Part shown: piece by piece, positions 15,851 to 25,515 of the stretch
Position numbering within the stretch: the first letter of the stretch is position 1
Layout: each line of letters opens with the position of its first letter
NCBI GenBank assembly: GCA_016937795.1
Contig: JAFGVV010000053.1
Span: forward strand, 1-64,000
Length of the DNA stretch: 64,000 nucleotides
From: Paludibacteraceae bacterium
GTDB taxonomy: Bacteria > Bacteroidota > Bacteroidia > Bacteroidales > Paludibacteraceae
Direction of reading: 5' to 3'
Notes under the pieces: model-generated
Databases searched by the model: none
Told to the model about the DNA's origin: nothing
Seen by the model: the letters and a program-made list of their open reading frames with translations, nothing else
Translations under genes and position numbers: made by a program

Positions 15851-17767
15851 TTATTTTACTTCTTCAAAATCCACATCTGTTACATCGCCTTGTTGGTTTC
15901 CGCTCTGGCTTTGTTGTTGACCACCAAAGTCCTGTGGACCGGCTTGCTGACCACCTTGTGCGTTCTGGGCATTGTACATTTCCTGACTGGCAGCCTGGAA
16001 TACAGTGTTCAGTTCGTTGGTGGCTGCGTCGATACCCGCAATATCCTGCGCTTTGTGAGCTTCTTTCAGTTTGGCGAGAGCAGCTTCGATCGGACCTTTT
16101 TTGTCGGCAGGAAGTTTATCGCCAAATTCAGCAAGTTGTTTTTCTGTTTGGAAAATCAACGAGTCGGCATGGTTCAGTTTGTCGATTTTTTCTTTTTCTT
16201 TGGCATCGGCTTCGGCATTTGCAGCAGCTTCGTCCTTCATGCGTTTGATTTCGGCATCGCTCAATCCTGATGAAGCTTCGATACGGATACTTTGCTGTTT
16301 TCCGGTGGCTTTATCTTTGGCCGATACATGCAGAATACCATTGGCATCGATGTCAAAAGTCACTTCAATTTGTGGCTCTCCGCGGCGAGAAGGCATAATG
16401 CCGTCTAAGTGGAAACGACCAAGCGATTTGTTCTGATTTGCCATTGGGCGTTCGCCCTGCAATACGTGAATTTCAACCGAAGGCTGATTGTCGGCAGCAG
16501 TGGTGAAAGTTTCCGATTTTTTGGTCGGAATGGTAGTGTTGGCTTCAATCAGTTTGGTCATTACGCTACCCATTGTTTCGATACCAAGTGAAAGCGGAGT
16601 TACATCGAGCAACAATACGTCTTTTACGTCGCCACTCAAAACACCACCCTGAATGGCAGCACCCACAGCTACTACTTCGTCGGGGTTTACGCCTTTCGAA
16701 GGCGCTTTTCCGAAGAATTTTTCAACTGCAGTCTGAATTGCCGGAATACGGGTTGAACCACCTACGAGAATTACTTCGTCGATATCGTTGGTTGTCAGAC
16801 CTGCATTTTTAAGTGCGGTACGGCAAGGTTCTATGGTACGATGAATCAGGTCATCAACGAGTTGTTCGAATTTTGCACGGGTAAGTGTGCGCACAAGGTG
16901 ACGAGGAACACCATCAACTGGCATAATATATGGCAGGTTGATTTCCGAAGATGTGGTGTTCGAAAGTTCGATTTTTGCTTTTTCGGCAGCTTCTTTCAAG
17001 CGTTGCAAAGCCATAGGGTCTTTGCTCAAATCGATGCCGCTGTTCTCGTTTTTAAATTCCTGAACCAACCAATCGATAATGCGGTGGTCGAAGTCATCAC
17101 CACCAAGGTGTGTGTCACCATCTGTCGATTTTACTTCGAAAACGCCATCGCCAAGTTCCAGAATCGATACGTCGTGCGTACCACCACCACAGTCGAACAC
17201 TGCAATTTTCATATCCTTGTTGGTTTTGTCCAATCCGTAAGCCAATGCAGCAGCTGTAGGTTCGTTGATGATACGACGTACATTCAGACCTGCGATTTCG
17301 CCGGCTTCTTTGGTAGCCTGACGTTGCGAGTCGTTGAAGTAAGCAGGTACAGTAATTACAGCATCAGTCACTTCCTGTCCAAGATATTCTTCGGCTGTTT
17401 TTTTCATCTTTTGCAAAACGATGGCCGAAATTTCCTGTGGAGTGTAAAGGCGTCCGTCAATGTCCACACGAGGAGTGTTGTTGTCGCCACGAACCACTTT
17501 ATATGGTACGCGTTCAACTTCTTTTGTCAAACGGTCGTAGGTTTCGCCCATAAAACGTTTGATTGAGAATACAGTTTTTGTAGGGTTGGTAATGGCCTGA
17601 CGTTTAGCAGGGTCACCTACTTTGCGTTCGCCACCATCCACAAAACCGATTACGGAAGGAGTTGTACGTTTACCTTCGCTGTTGGTAATTACGATAGGTT
17701 CGTTACCTTCCATTACAGAAACACACGAGTTGGTGGTTCCTAAGTCAATTCCAATAATTTTTCCCAT
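15851..17767 (-). CDS. dnaK: molecular chaperone DnaK (Hsp70)
   Basis: 638 residues, full length. The ATPase domain (about 1-385) starts [20 protein letters not shown] and includes the phosphate and adenosine motifs [14 protein letters not shown] and [13 protein letters not shown]. The linker [18 protein letters not shown] (about 388-405) leads into the substrate-binding domain, and the lid ends in a Gln/Gly-rich tail with the final DVDFEEVK typical of bacterial DnaK. With DnaJ and GrpE (not in the window) it refolds and prevents aggregation of proteins in the cytoplasm. It appears monocistronic: a strong terminator follows and a symporter gene in the same direction ends 199 bases upstream. 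Repeated TGACA-containing motifs upstream may be part of its heat control. Confidence 0.98.
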   Translation of the reverse strand: MGKIIGIDLGTTNSCVSVMEGNEPIVITNSEGKRTTPSVIGFVDGGERKVGDPAKRQAITNPTKTVFSIKRFMGETYDRLTKEVERVPYKVVRGDNNTPRVDIDGRLYTPQEISAIVLQKMKKTAEEYLGQEVTDAVITVPAYFNDSQRQATKEAGEIAGLNVRRIINEPTAAALAYGLDKTNKDMKIAVFDCGGGTHDVSILELGDGVFEVKSTDGDTHLGGDDFDHRIIDWLVQEFKNENSGIDLSKDPMALQRLKEAAEKAKIELSNTTSSEINLPYIMPVDGVPRHLVRTLTRAKFEQLVDDLIHRTIEPCRTALKNAGLTTNDIDEVILVGGSTRIPAIQTAVEKFFGKAPSKGVNPDEVVAVGAAIQGGVLSGDVKDVLLLDVTPLSLGIETMGSVMTKLIEANTTIPTKKSETFTTAADNQPSVEIHVLQGERPMANQNKSLGRFHLDGIMPSRRGEPQIEVTFDIDANGILHVSAKDKATGKQQSIRIEASSGLSDAEIKRMKDEAAANAEADAKEKEKIDKLNHADSLIFQTEKQLAEFGDKLPADKKGPIEAALAKLKEAHKAQDIAGIDAATNELNTVFQAASQEMYNAQNAQGGQQAGPQDFGGQQQSQSGNQQGDVTDVDFEEVK

Positions 17768-17925
17768 TTTGTGATATTATTTAAATAAGTTTGAATTTTC
17801 TGTTTTTAAGTAATAATAATGATACGCTTTGCATTTTACAAACCATATGCCATTGAAAATTCTAATGGGAAATTTTGATTTTTGACAGAAAAACTGATGA
17901 AATTGTCGTCTGGCTGATAAAGTTG

Positions 17926-17964
17926 ACTGACAAAAGGGCAGAAATTCCTTTTTGCTTTGTCAGT
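17926..17964. promoter_or_regulatory. inverted repeat upstream of dnaK
   Basis: ACTGACAAA at 17926-17934 pairs with TTTGTCAGT at 17956-17964 across a 21-base loop that contains AAGGGCAGAAATTCC. It lies between the symporter stop and dnaK. It could be the symporter's terminator or a heat-shock control site; related TGACAG motifs occur at 17883. Confidence 0.35.
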
Positions 17965-17966
17965 TG

Positions 17967-19187
17967 TTATTTTTTGTCAACAATTATGGCACAGGCCGCA
18001 TCGCCGGTGATATTGAGAAAAGTGCGCAGCATGTCGAATACCCGATCGAGCGCATACAGCAGTGGAAGACCTTCGATGGGAATGCCCGCCGAGACCAAAA
18101 CTGCCACCACCAAGAGCGTAGGTCCGGGAACACCAGCCTGACCAATGGAGCCTACTGTGGCGGTAATGGCAATAGCCATATATTGTGCAACAGAGAGGTC
18201 GATACCATATAACTGGGCAAAAAACAGAGCTACCAAAGTATAATAAATAGAGCTTCCGGTCATGTTTATTGTAGCGCCCAGCGGAATTACAAACGATGCT
18301 GTTTCTTTGCTTATGCCTAAATCCTCTTCGCAAGTTTTAAGCGTCACGGGTAGTGTGGCTAATGACGAAGAAGTGGATAATGCCACAATTTGCGGACGAA
18401 CCATAGCTTTCCAGAAAGCCGGAATTTTTTGTTTGCTGAATAATTTAAGAGTGATTGGGTAAAAAATAAGAATCATAAAGGCGGCAGCAGCTAAGTTTAC
18501 CGTAAACAGATTTCCCACTTTGAGCAATAAATCGTAGCCAAATGTGCCTGTAGCTTCGGCCATAAGACCGAACACGCCCAATGGAGCCACCAGCATTACT
18601 TTCCCGATACACCAAATCAGCGCGTCGAGCAAATAGTTGAATCCGTTCTGCAAAGGTTGTTTTTTTGAAGCAGGCATGGCGCTAATACCGAATCCTAAAA
18701 AAAGTCCGAAGAATATAAGTTGCAGAATATGTCCATCGGTCATCGATTTAATGGGATTGGTAGGAATAATGTCGAGTAACATTGGCCAGAACTCCAATTT
18801 TTGCGCTTCGGCCTGATAGCTTTGTTCGGGCAAAAAGGCTTTGATGGTTTCGGGCGAAATACCTGCCCCGGGTTTGAAAATCCAGCCAGCTAAAAATGCA
18901 ACCCCTACAGCCAGAAAGGTAGTGCCAAAAACGTATGCAATGGTTGTAAAGCCTATGCGCCCTGCCGAGCGCGTAGTTCCGAGCGAAGCTGCTCCCGATA
19001 CAATGGAAATAAAAACCAATGGCACCACCAACATTTTGATTAACTGAATGAAGAGAGTCCCCAGCGGAGCAAAAACCACTGCCGGTTCGCCCATTACACG
19101 ACCTACCACGATGCCAATAATCATGGCCAGAAATATCTGAAAACCTATGTCGCCAAATGCTTTTTTTATTTTTGCTGAGAAGTTCAT
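17967..19187 (-). CDS. dicarboxylate/amino acid:cation symporter (DAACS family)
   Basis: 406 residues with eight-helix GltP/DctA-type topology. Diagnostic parts: the helix-loop region VVPLVFISIVSGAASLG (about 54-70), the serine-rich hairpin STSSSLATLPVTL (about 272-284), the NMTGSS motif in helix 7 (usually NMDG), and GVPGPTLLVVAVL followed by ALDRVFDMLRTFLNITGD at the C-terminus, which binds the substrate carboxylate. It takes up glutamate/aspartate or C4-dicarboxylates with Na+ or H+ across the inner membrane. The arginine in DMLRTFLN is where many acidic amino acid carriers have Arg, suggesting an acidic substrate, but specificity is not certain. It is upstream of dnaK in the same direction but probably independent. 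Confidence 0.9.
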   Translation of the reverse strand: MNFSAKIKKAFGDIGFQIFLAMIIGIVVGRVMGEPAVVFAPLGTLFIQLIKMLVVPLVFISIVSGAASLGTTRSAGRIGFTTIAYVFGTTFLAVGVAFLAGWIFKPGAGISPETIKAFLPEQSYQAEAQKLEFWPMLLDIIPTNPIKSMTDGHILQLIFFGLFLGFGISAMPASKKQPLQNGFNYLLDALIWCIGKVMLVAPLGVFGLMAEATGTFGYDLLLKVGNLFTVNLAAAAFMILIFYPITLKLFSKQKIPAFWKAMVRPQIVALSTSSSLATLPVTLKTCEEDLGISKETASFVIPLGATINMTGSSIYYTLVALFFAQLYGIDLSVAQYMAIAITATVGSIGQAGVPGPTLLVVAVLVSAGIPIEGLPLLYALDRVFDMLRTFLNITGDAACAIIVDKK

Positions 19188-19313
19188 TTGTTTGTTGATT
19201 TGTTGATTTGTTGATTTGTTGATTGGCTAGTCTGTTAATTTGTTGGTTGGTTAATTGGCTGATCTGTTAATTTGTTAATTGGGTGATTTGTTGATTGGCT
19301 GATTATCTGATTT
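19188..19313. repeat. degenerate tandem repeat of TTGTTGATT-like units
   Basis: A run of 8-12 base units (TTTGTTGA, TTTGTTGATTGGCTGA and variants) directly upstream of the symporter start. It begins with four almost perfect GATTTGTT copies and decays to the right. It is low-complexity sequence prone to slippage, with no coding content. Confidence 0.7.
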
Positions 19314-19397
19314 TATTGACTAAATAATGAGTTGGAAGAAGATTCGTAATAATCACACAATGAATATTGTTCTTACAAAACATTGCATTAATTTGCA

Positions 19398-19441
19398 CTT
19401 CCCTCTCCATATTGGAGAGGGTGCCCGAAGGGCGGGATGGG
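19398..19441. repeat. intergenic copy of the palindromic repeat family
   Basis: CCCTCTCCA at 19401-19409 pairs with TGGAGAGGG at 19413-19421, followed by GCCCGAAGGGCGGGATGGG. It is the same family as the in-frame insertions in the island genes, here just downstream of the DUF4861 gene, where it could end transcription. Confidence 0.6.
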
Positions 19442-19449
19442 TGTTGTAT

Positions 19450-20637
19450 TTATTCCATCACAGCTTCGGTTAGCGAAATGCTCCAGACCTTCAGAAAATC
19501 AAAATAGTCAGAGGCTTTCAGAAATGTGTTGTTTTCTTCTCGTGCCCAGCTGGCTGTAAGGAAAAAACGAACGGTTTCTCCTTTTTTTACAGGAAAAAGC
19601 AGTAAATTATCCACACCTGCTACAATGTTTTTAGCTTTATATTCAATGGGCATAAATACCCCAAGACCCGTAGTTTCTTTTTTGTACTTCACAGTATCGG
19701 GTTGCGGAAAATGATTGCCCCACGAGCCTGTGAGTGTCGACGATTTAAACAGTGATCCGCCGCCGATTTGCTGCACACCTGTCGCTAATTTTATAATGTC
19801 ATTCGATGCTGTCACTTCGCACATAGCGTGGCGTTGTCCGGCATAAAGCGTATAGCGAACGCGCAGATCGGTTTTCTTTCCTTCGTATTCCCAACCTTTG
19901 ACTTCACTTTCCACTATGGTGCGTACATTCCCTAAAGCCACAATGCGCTGTGTGCGTTTGTCGAATTTCTCAATGTGCGTGGCTTTTTTTCCATTCCAGC
20001 CTTTTACCGTGCCAACGCCAACCCAGCCCGATACAAGCAAAATATCGTCGCCAGATCCGGCTTTGAGCTGTTCGTCGGTAGGATACCAGCCTGTTTGTGC
20101 AATTTCGAGTTGTGGTGTGCGCTTGCCGTAAATATCAATGGTGCTTTTGTTATCGAAATATATGCGGTAAGCCATCAGTTCGGACTCAAAGGCCACTCCG
20201 TGGTGGTGTAGAGCGTTGTACATGTCGTTTTTGCTGGACGATGCTTCGGTGACAAACCGGTGAGAGCCATCTTTTTCTTTTGCTATCAGGTCAGCATATA
20301 CGCCTGGCTTAAAGTTTTTTCTGCGTTTGCTGTTCACTGTTTTAACCCTTACTTTGCGACTTTCACCGGCTTTCAAATTTAGTTGAAAAACGAGTTCGTC
20401 GGGTATGCGGTCACCGTTCAGGTCGTCGAGCTGACTGCTGATTTGGCGGCCGTTTACATAAACTGCCAGCTTTTCACGTTGCGTGGGGTGAATTTTATTA
20501 TAATTGTCGAGTTTTAAAACGACCGGGAGATGTGTCTGAGTGAATTGTCCCGGGTTGCGGACTTTTACTTTGAAACCAACAGCCGAAACTGTGATTGATA
20601 AAGCAAGAAACGTGATTGTCAGAATATTGTGTTTCAT
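19450..20637 (-). CDS. DUF4861 family secreted protein, pectin-associated
   Basis: 395 residues from the ATG at 20637; an upstream in-frame ATG at 20721 would put 28 polar residues before the signal peptide and is rejected. The signal peptide MKHNILTITFLALSITVSAV is followed by a beta-rich protein with KVRNPGQFTQTHLPVVL, an ALHHHGVAFESELMAYRIYFD block and a late FFLTASWAREE. These match DUF4861, found in Bacteroidota polysaccharide loci that act on pectins and ulvan-like uronic polymers. The gene follows the GH28 gene by 154 bases in the same direction, which supports a joint role in the periplasm on galacturonate-containing oligosaccharides. The catalytic role is not established from the sequence. 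Confidence 0.8.
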   Translation of the reverse strand: MKHNILTITFLALSITVSAVGFKVKVRNPGQFTQTHLPVVLKLDNYNKIHPTQREKLAVYVNGRQISSQLDDLNGDRIPDELVFQLNLKAGESRKVRVKTVNSKRRKNFKPGVYADLIAKEKDGSHRFVTEASSSKNDMYNALHHHGVAFESELMAYRIYFDNKSTIDIYGKRTPQLEIAQTGWYPTDEQLKAGSGDDILLVSGWVGVGTVKGWNGKKATHIEKFDKRTQRIVALGNVRTIVESEVKGWEYEGKKTDLRVRYTLYAGQRHAMCEVTASNDIIKLATGVQQIGGGSLFKSSTLTGSWGNHFPQPDTVKYKKETTGLGVFMPIEYKAKNIVAGVDNLLLFPVKKGETVRFFLTASWAREENNTFLKASDYFDFLKVWSISLTEAVME

Positions 20638-20791
20638 AATTGATTGAATTAAAGGGTGGGAATCGTCAGCCCTTTTTGGCGATAGCCCAACTTTTCTATT
20701 TTTAATAGTGAATTGTGACAATATAAAAAACGAAACGCAAAGATACCAAAAAAGGTGACTTTGCGTTTTGTATGATTAAAAAAAGTGCTTT

Positions 20792-22420
20792 TTATTTGAT
20801 AGTTACATTTTTATTTTCACCTGTCTGAATTATTTTTCCGGTTTTTCCTTTTCTATCGGTGAGGTTTTCGAGCGATGCATTGTCCACATCGTGAAGCGTC
20901 ATAAATTCGCCGTTATCGCTTTCAATTTTGATGTTTTTCATAATCAAACCATTGGTGCGATTAATCACGGCACCTTGTTTCGATTTAAATACCGAATTCT
21001 CTACATGCACATTTTGCACTTTCATTTCGGGAAGTCCGTTGAATAACATGGCTCTGTTCGAACCGTTCGAATGTATGTTCTTTATAAAGATATTTTTAAA
21101 TGCCGGAGTTTCCACAGTAACAGGTGGTGTTACTTTGCTTACTTCAGTTGGCGCGGATTCATCTTCTTCGGCAGGGCCTTTGCCACCGTAAAACAGGTCG
21201 AATAAAAGCGGGTCGGTCGGGATGTCGGTCATGTTTATATTTTCGATATAAATATTCTCAACCACGCCGCCGCGTCCGCGGGTACTTTTGAAACGAAGGC
21301 CTACGTCGGTGCCCAAAAAGCTACAGTTCGAAACTTTAATATTACGTACATCGCCCGACATTTCGCTGCCTACCACAAATCCTCCATGGCCATGATATAC
21401 CACACAATTGTCCACAATGACATTCTCGGTGGGGATGTTTCGTGCGCGTCCGTCTTCGTTTTTACCCGATTTCATACAAATGGCATCGTCGCCTACATCG
21501 AAACTACTGTTTACAATCAGGGTGTTCTTGCATGATTCAAGATCGATGCCGTCGCCGTTTTGTGAGTACCAGGGGTTTCGCACAGTAACGCGGTTTATGA
21601 TGATGTTTTCAGACATTAGCGGGTGAAGATTCCATGCAGGTGAATTCTGAAATGTTACACCATCGAATAAAATATTCTTACAATTCACAAAGTTCAGCAT
21701 TACAGGACGCAGAAAATCTCTGATTTCTTCCCATTCGGCATCGGTTTGTGGTCCTACAGGTACATTCTGATCGACACACATGGCTTGTGCGCGACGCGAA
21801 GCCTCGCTCGGAAACCATGTTTTTCCATCAGTGCTGAGTACACCTCCGCTTTTTACCAGGTTTTTGAACTGGCGATCGGTGAGTTTGTCTTTTTTTACCG
21901 GACGCCATGCATCGCCGGAGCCATCGAAAATACCATATCCTGTAATAGCAACGTTTTCAGCATTTTTAGCTGTAAGTGGCGATTGACAGCGTTTGGTGTT
22001 CAAGCCTTCGAAAATGGCATCGACTATGGGATATAAGTCAAAGTCGGGCGAAAAAAGCACGAGCGAGTTTTTTTCGGTGTATAAATTAATATTGCTCAGC
22101 AAAGTAATTGGGCCTGTAAGCCATATGCCTTCGGGAATCACCACTGTACCACCACCTTTGGCTGCTACAGCTTTTATAGCTTTGTCGAATGCTTCCGTGT
22201 TGAGTGTGAGGCCATCTCCCACAGCGCCAAAATCGACAATGTTTACACTGTGTTTTTTGAATTTTGGCGTTTTTAGCAAAGGCATTTCGAAGGGCAGATT
22301 TTTATAAGCTGCTTTAATTTCGCTTTTCGAAATCACTTTGTAGCCGGAAGCCTGCAAGCTGCTTACCGATAAAATGAGACATGCCAGAAGGGATAATTTG
22401 ATGTTCGAGAATAATTTCAT
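20792..22420 (-). CDS. glycoside hydrolase family 28 (polygalacturonase-type)
   Basis: 542 residues. A signal peptide (about 1-25) is followed by VDFGAVGDGLTLNTEAF (about 62-78), the N-terminal cap of bacterial GH28, and a right-handed beta-helix. Catalytic signature: NGDGID (288-293), GDDAICMKSG with Asp311-Asp312, and YHGHGGFVVGSE with His345, then LRFKSTRGRGG. These match the inverting hydrolases of pectin backbones, both exo- and rhamnogalacturonan-type. It is upstream of a DUF4861 gene, so the pair looks like a small pectin-degradation unit. No SusCD pair, regulator or sulfatase is nearby, so this is not a complete polysaccharide utilisation locus within the window. Confidence 0.93.
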   Translation of the reverse strand: MKLFSNIKLSLLACLILSVSSLQASGYKVISKSEIKAAYKNLPFEMPLLKTPKFKKHSVNIVDFGAVGDGLTLNTEAFDKAIKAVAAKGGGTVVIPEGIWLTGPITLLSNINLYTEKNSLVLFSPDFDLYPIVDAIFEGLNTKRCQSPLTAKNAENVAITGYGIFDGSGDAWRPVKKDKLTDRQFKNLVKSGGVLSTDGKTWFPSEASRRAQAMCVDQNVPVGPQTDAEWEEIRDFLRPVMLNFVNCKNILFDGVTFQNSPAWNLHPLMSENIIINRVTVRNPWYSQNGDGIDLESCKNTLIVNSSFDVGDDAICMKSGKNEDGRARNIPTENVIVDNCVVYHGHGGFVVGSEMSGDVRNIKVSNCSFLGTDVGLRFKSTRGRGGVVENIYIENINMTDIPTDPLLFDLFYGGKGPAEEDESAPTEVSKVTPPVTVETPAFKNIFIKNIHSNGSNRAMLFNGLPEMKVQNVHVENSVFKSKQGAVINRTNGLIMKNIKIESDNGEFMTLHDVDNASLENLTDRKGKTGKIIQTGENKNVTIK

Positions 22421-22768
22421 AAATTCCGGATATAAATTTCGTGCTATTTTGTTTTGATTAGAGTGCTGTGATACAACTATAACAAAAACTGCATTTTTTA
22501 CGCTGTGACAAAATTACTTGTTTGCTTTTTTATGCTTGTGTAATATTTGGCGCAATATCGGAGATTAATTGACATAAAAAAATATGTAGTATTCTTCGTT
22601 ATCAAGATATTGGTTTAGGAGTGAAAATACAAATGATGCGAAGTATGTAAATTGACGAAAAAACGCTCGTTAGGCTGTCCCAGCGCTGAAAATGTTCGGA
22701 ATAGCTTTATGACTTTTATCGAATGATTAAATTTCATATCTTTGTAAACAGAATTAATAAAATTTTTC
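22421..22768. other. divergent intergenic region
   Basis: 348 bases between the GH28 start (minus) and the ClC start (plus). Apart from the plus-strand promoter near 22737 I see no gene, RNA or repeat in it. It is AT-rich throughout, as expected for two divergent promoters. Confidence 0.5.
22737..22744 (+). promoter_or_regulatory. promoter of the ClC channel gene
   Basis: TATCTTTG matches the Bacteroidota -7 box. TTTT at 22714-22717, 19 bases upstream, is a weak -33. The gene's ATG is 24 bases downstream, giving a very short leader. Confidence 0.5.
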
Positions 22769-24550
22769 ATGGTGAACAATAAAGTTTGGTACGATAAGAT
22801 GCTTGCCTGGCGCGATATGCACATTAAGCCCCGGCATTTTATACTTATGTTGAGTCTGGTGGTGGGTGTTTTTGCTGCATTTGCTGCCTATTTGCTAAAG
22901 TCAACCATTCATTTTATTCAGCATTTTCTGGTTGAAAGTTTTAGTAGAGAGAGTGTTAATTATTGGTATCTGGTATTTCCCGTGGTGGGTATTTTTCTGA
23001 CATCGCTTTTTGTTCGTAAAATTGTGCGCGATGATATCAGTCATGGTGTGACGCGTATTCTTTATGCCATTTCGCAACGCAAGAGTATTCTCAAACTACA
23101 TAATGTTTGGTCGTCGCTGGTAGGAAGTTCGGTGACCATCGGTTTTGGTGGCTCGGTAGGAGCGGAGGCGCCGATTGTGCTTACAGGTTCGGCTATAGGC
23201 TCTAATTTGGGGAAGTTTTTTAAGCTCGATCAGAAAACGCTTATGCTGCTTGTGGGCTGTGGTGCTGCCGGAGCTGTAGGTGGAATTTTCAAAGCACCAA
23301 TTGCCGGGTTGGTGTTTACCCTGGAAGTGCTTATGCTCGATATGACGCTTACTTCTATAGTGCCTCTGTTAATTTCTTCTGTTACGGCTACTTCGGTTTC
23401 GTATATTCTTTCGGGTAGTTCATTTATGTTTCAGTTTAGTACTTATGAGCCTTTCTCGGTCGAACGAATTCCATATCTTATTTTACTCGGAATAGTATGC
23501 GGACTCACTTCACTGTACTTTACAAGGGGTATGAATCGACTTGAGAAATTTTTCAGGAAATACAAGAATCCATACAGCAAAATGGTGATTGGTGGCATTA
23601 TTTTGAGTATGTTGATTTTTCTTTTTCCTCCTCTTTATGGTGAAGGCTACGATACTATCGAAAATTTGCTCAACGGACATTCTGCTTCTGTGCTCGACCG
23701 CAGTTTCTTTCAAAATATGGGCAATAGTCCCTGGGTTTTGGTGGTCTATCTTGTTCTGATAGTTTTCTTTAAGATATTTGCTTCGGCTGCCACAACTTCA
23801 GGTGGTGGTGTGGGGGGGATTTTTGCTCCTTCGCTGTTTATGGGTAGTTTGGTGGGTTTTGTTTTTGCGTCGGTATTCAGCATTTTTGGTATTCACTTAC
23901 CCGAAGAAAACTTTGCCCTTGCAGGTATGTCGGGTCTTATGTCGGGGGTTATGCATGCGCCACTGACAGGGATTTTTCTGATTGCAGAACTTACGGGTGG
24001 ATATAATTTGTTTATGACGCTGATGATTGTGTCGGTGGTGTCGTATCTTACCATTATTCTTTTCGAACCACATAGTTTGTACGCCATGCGTTTGGCTCAA
24101 AAGGGCGAACTGCTTACACACCATAAAGACAAAGCAGTACTTACGTTGCTGAAAATGGAAAATGTGATTGAAACTGATTTGGTTGTACTTTCGCCCGATA
24201 TGAATCTTGGTGAAATTGTAAAAGTAATCTCGCATTCTAAACGAAATATCTTCCCTGTGGTGCATCCGGAGACTGATGTGCTGATGGGGGTGGTACTGCT
24301 CGATGAGGTTCGTAATATTATGTTCCGACCCGAACTTTACACGCGTTTTACAGCGAAACAACTTATGATTTCGCCTCCGGCCACGATTAACGAAAATCTC
24401 CCTATGGAGAAGGTGATGACGATATTCGAGGATAGCGGAGCATGGAATCTGCCTGTGGTTGATAATCAGAAACGTTATGTGGGGTATGTGTCTAAATCAA
24501 AGATTTTCAATTCGTACCGTCATGTGTTGGTGCATTTCTCAGATGAGTGA
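22769..24550 (+). CDS. ClC-family chloride channel/antiporter with CBS domains
   Basis: 593 residues. The membrane part (about 15-440) carries the ClC pore motifs: GFGGSVGAEAPIVLTGSAIG (about 130-149; GAEAP replaces the usual GREGP but keeps the gating Glu), FKAPIAGLVFTLEV (about 173-186) and GGGVGGIFAPSLFMG (about 348-362). Two CBS domains follow (about 455-590), with PDMNLGEIVKVISHSKRNIFPV and ENLPMEKVMTIFEDSGAWNLPV, which usually bind adenine nucleotides and adjust gating. It moves chloride, or another small anion, across the inner membrane, possibly exchanging for protons. The absence of GSGIP at the first selectivity loop is typical for a ClcB-like subgroup; the selectivity is therefore not certain. 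Confidence 0.93.
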   Translation: MVNNKVWYDKMLAWRDMHIKPRHFILMLSLVVGVFAAFAAYLLKSTIHFIQHFLVESFSRESVNYWYLVFPVVGIFLTSLFVRKIVRDDISHGVTRILYAISQRKSILKLHNVWSSLVGSSVTIGFGGSVGAEAPIVLTGSAIGSNLGKFFKLDQKTLMLLVGCGAAGAVGGIFKAPIAGLVFTLEVLMLDMTLTSIVPLLISSVTATSVSYILSGSSFMFQFSTYEPFSVERIPYLILLGIVCGLTSLYFTRGMNRLEKFFRKYKNPYSKMVIGGIILSMLIFLFPPLYGEGYDTIENLLNGHSASVLDRSFFQNMGNSPWVLVVYLVLIVFFKIFASAATTSGGGVGGIFAPSLFMGSLVGFVFASVFSIFGIHLPEENFALAGMSGLMSGVMHAPLTGIFLIAELTGGYNLFMTLMIVSVVSYLTIILFEPHSLYAMRLAQKGELLTHHKDKAVLTLLKMENVIETDLVVLSPDMNLGEIVKVISHSKRNIFPVVHPETDVLMGVVLLDEVRNIMFRPELYTRFTAKQLMISPPATINENLPMEKVMTIFEDSGAWNLPVVDNQKRYVGYVSKSKIFNSYRHVLVHFSDE

Positions 24551-24609
24551 GTTTTGTGTTTGGGAGGATTTGAAGATTTTAGTTTTAGGAGTCGATACTT
24601 ACAAGTGCT

Positions 24610-24654
24610 AAATTGTAAAACATGTCCGCCATGGCGGATGATAAAATTGTAAAT
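24610..24654. repeat. palindromic leader repeat before xseB
   Basis: AAATTGTAAAACATGT, the perfect 14-bp palindrome TCCGCCATGGCGGA, then TGATAAAATTGTAAAT. The same layout with a different core occurs at 51976-52020 before the GNAT gene. Its position just before a start codon suggests an effect on translation or a hotspot for a mobile repeat. Confidence 0.6.
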
Positions 24655-24662
24655 ATACAAAG

Positions 24663-24866
24663 GTGAGTAAACAAAAAACAACATATAGTAGTGCCGTAGC
24701 CGAGTTGGAGGATATTCTGTCGGTACTCGAAAATAGTCAGGAAATGAATATGGATGTGATTTCTGAAAAAGTGAAACGTGCAGCCCTACTCATTGATTTT
24801 TGTAAAAAACAATTGCATGAACTTGATAGCGAAATGGAGAAGATTATTGGTGATCTGAAAGAATAA
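24663..24866 (+). CDS. xseB: exodeoxyribonuclease VII small subunit
   Basis: 67 residues, the usual length. It starts with GTG at 24663. The sequence is a two-helix coiled coil: SSAVAELEDILSVLENSQ, then ISEKVKRAALLIDFCKKQLHELDSEMEKI, which is the characteristic XseB pattern. Several copies bind XseA to make the single-strand DNA exonuclease. The large-subunit gene is not adjacent: the upstream neighbour is the ClC gene, so xseA must be elsewhere. The 3' end overlaps by 23 bases the end of the convergent B3/B4 gene. The palindromic repeat at 24610-24654 sits just before the start. Confidence 0.85.
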   Translation: MSKQKTTYSSAVAELEDILSVLENSQEMNMDVISEKVKRAALLIDFCKKQLHELDSEMEKIIGDLKE

Positions 24867-25515
24867 TACTCTTTATTTCGTTTGCGGATGCATATTTTTC
24901 GAGTAGATGTATTGTCTTTTCTATAGCTTCGGGTAAACCTTCGTTTCCGTTGTATGCATTGATTATTACGAATAAACGGCAAGTGTCTGAAGATATTTTT
25001 GTGCGTTCGTGGTCGCTGGTAGGTGTGCCAATACCTCCGGCTTCATCTCTGTAAACAGGCAATCCTTCAATATTCAGCTGTCCACGCCCTATGGCCTCAA
25101 ATGCTTCTCCTGCTTTGCCTACTCCTAGTGTAAGTTTATTACCCTGAATTTTATTTAAATCGAATGCACCGATTGAGAATCCTGTTTTTACTGAAACGAT
25201 ATTGATAATGTCCACCAGAGTGTCGACACGATAAAGAGGTATTTTGCGCAGAATGCGTCGGCAGAGAGCTTCAGCCGATGGGCGATAGCGTCCGGGTTCC
25301 TTGCCAAGCGCTTTGTATGCAAGTCGTGTGGCTTTAATGGTCGGGCGTTTGTTTAGTTGCTCCAGTGTGTATTGTTGACGGAATTGTGTTTCAAGTGCAG
25401 ACATTAGATCGGAAAGTAATGGTGGAGTAGGGGAGTTTGTAACCTTTGCCTGTACAATGCCCAAAGTAAGCGAAGGGCAGATTTTTCGTATTTCGTCGGA
25501 AATAATTATTTGCAT
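24844..25515 (-). CDS. B3/B4 (tRNA synthetase-like) domain protein
   Basis: 223 residues. The core (about 55-200) has the B3/B4 fold of phenylalanyl-tRNA synthetase beta chains: RPTIKATRLAYKALGKEPGRYRPSAEAL cut across residues 57-84, IPLYRVDTLVDIINIVSVKTGFSIGAFD, and DEAGGIGTPTSDHERTKI near 160-177. Stand-alone proteins of this type are widespread and are thought to bind amino acids or edit mischarged tRNA, but no activity is settled. No signal or membrane segment. It is convergent with xseB and overlaps its 3' end by 23 bases. It is separated from pgeF by 336 bases, so it is probably its own transcription unit. Confidence 0.85.
   Translation of the reverse strand: MQIIISDEIRKICPSLTLGIVQAKVTNSPTPPLLSDLMSALETQFRQQYTLEQLNKRPTIKATRLAYKALGKEPGRYRPSAEALCRRILRKIPLYRVDTLVDIINIVSVKTGFSIGAFDLNKIQGNKLTLGVGKAGEAFEAIGRGQLNIEGLPVYRDEAGGIGTPTSDHERTKISSDTCRLFVIINAYNGNEGLPEAIEKTIHLLEKYASANEIKSIILSDHQ

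Noticed and set aside
15838..17566. Plus-strand open frames across dnaK
   Set aside because: dnaK is unmistakable on the minus strand; these are shadows.
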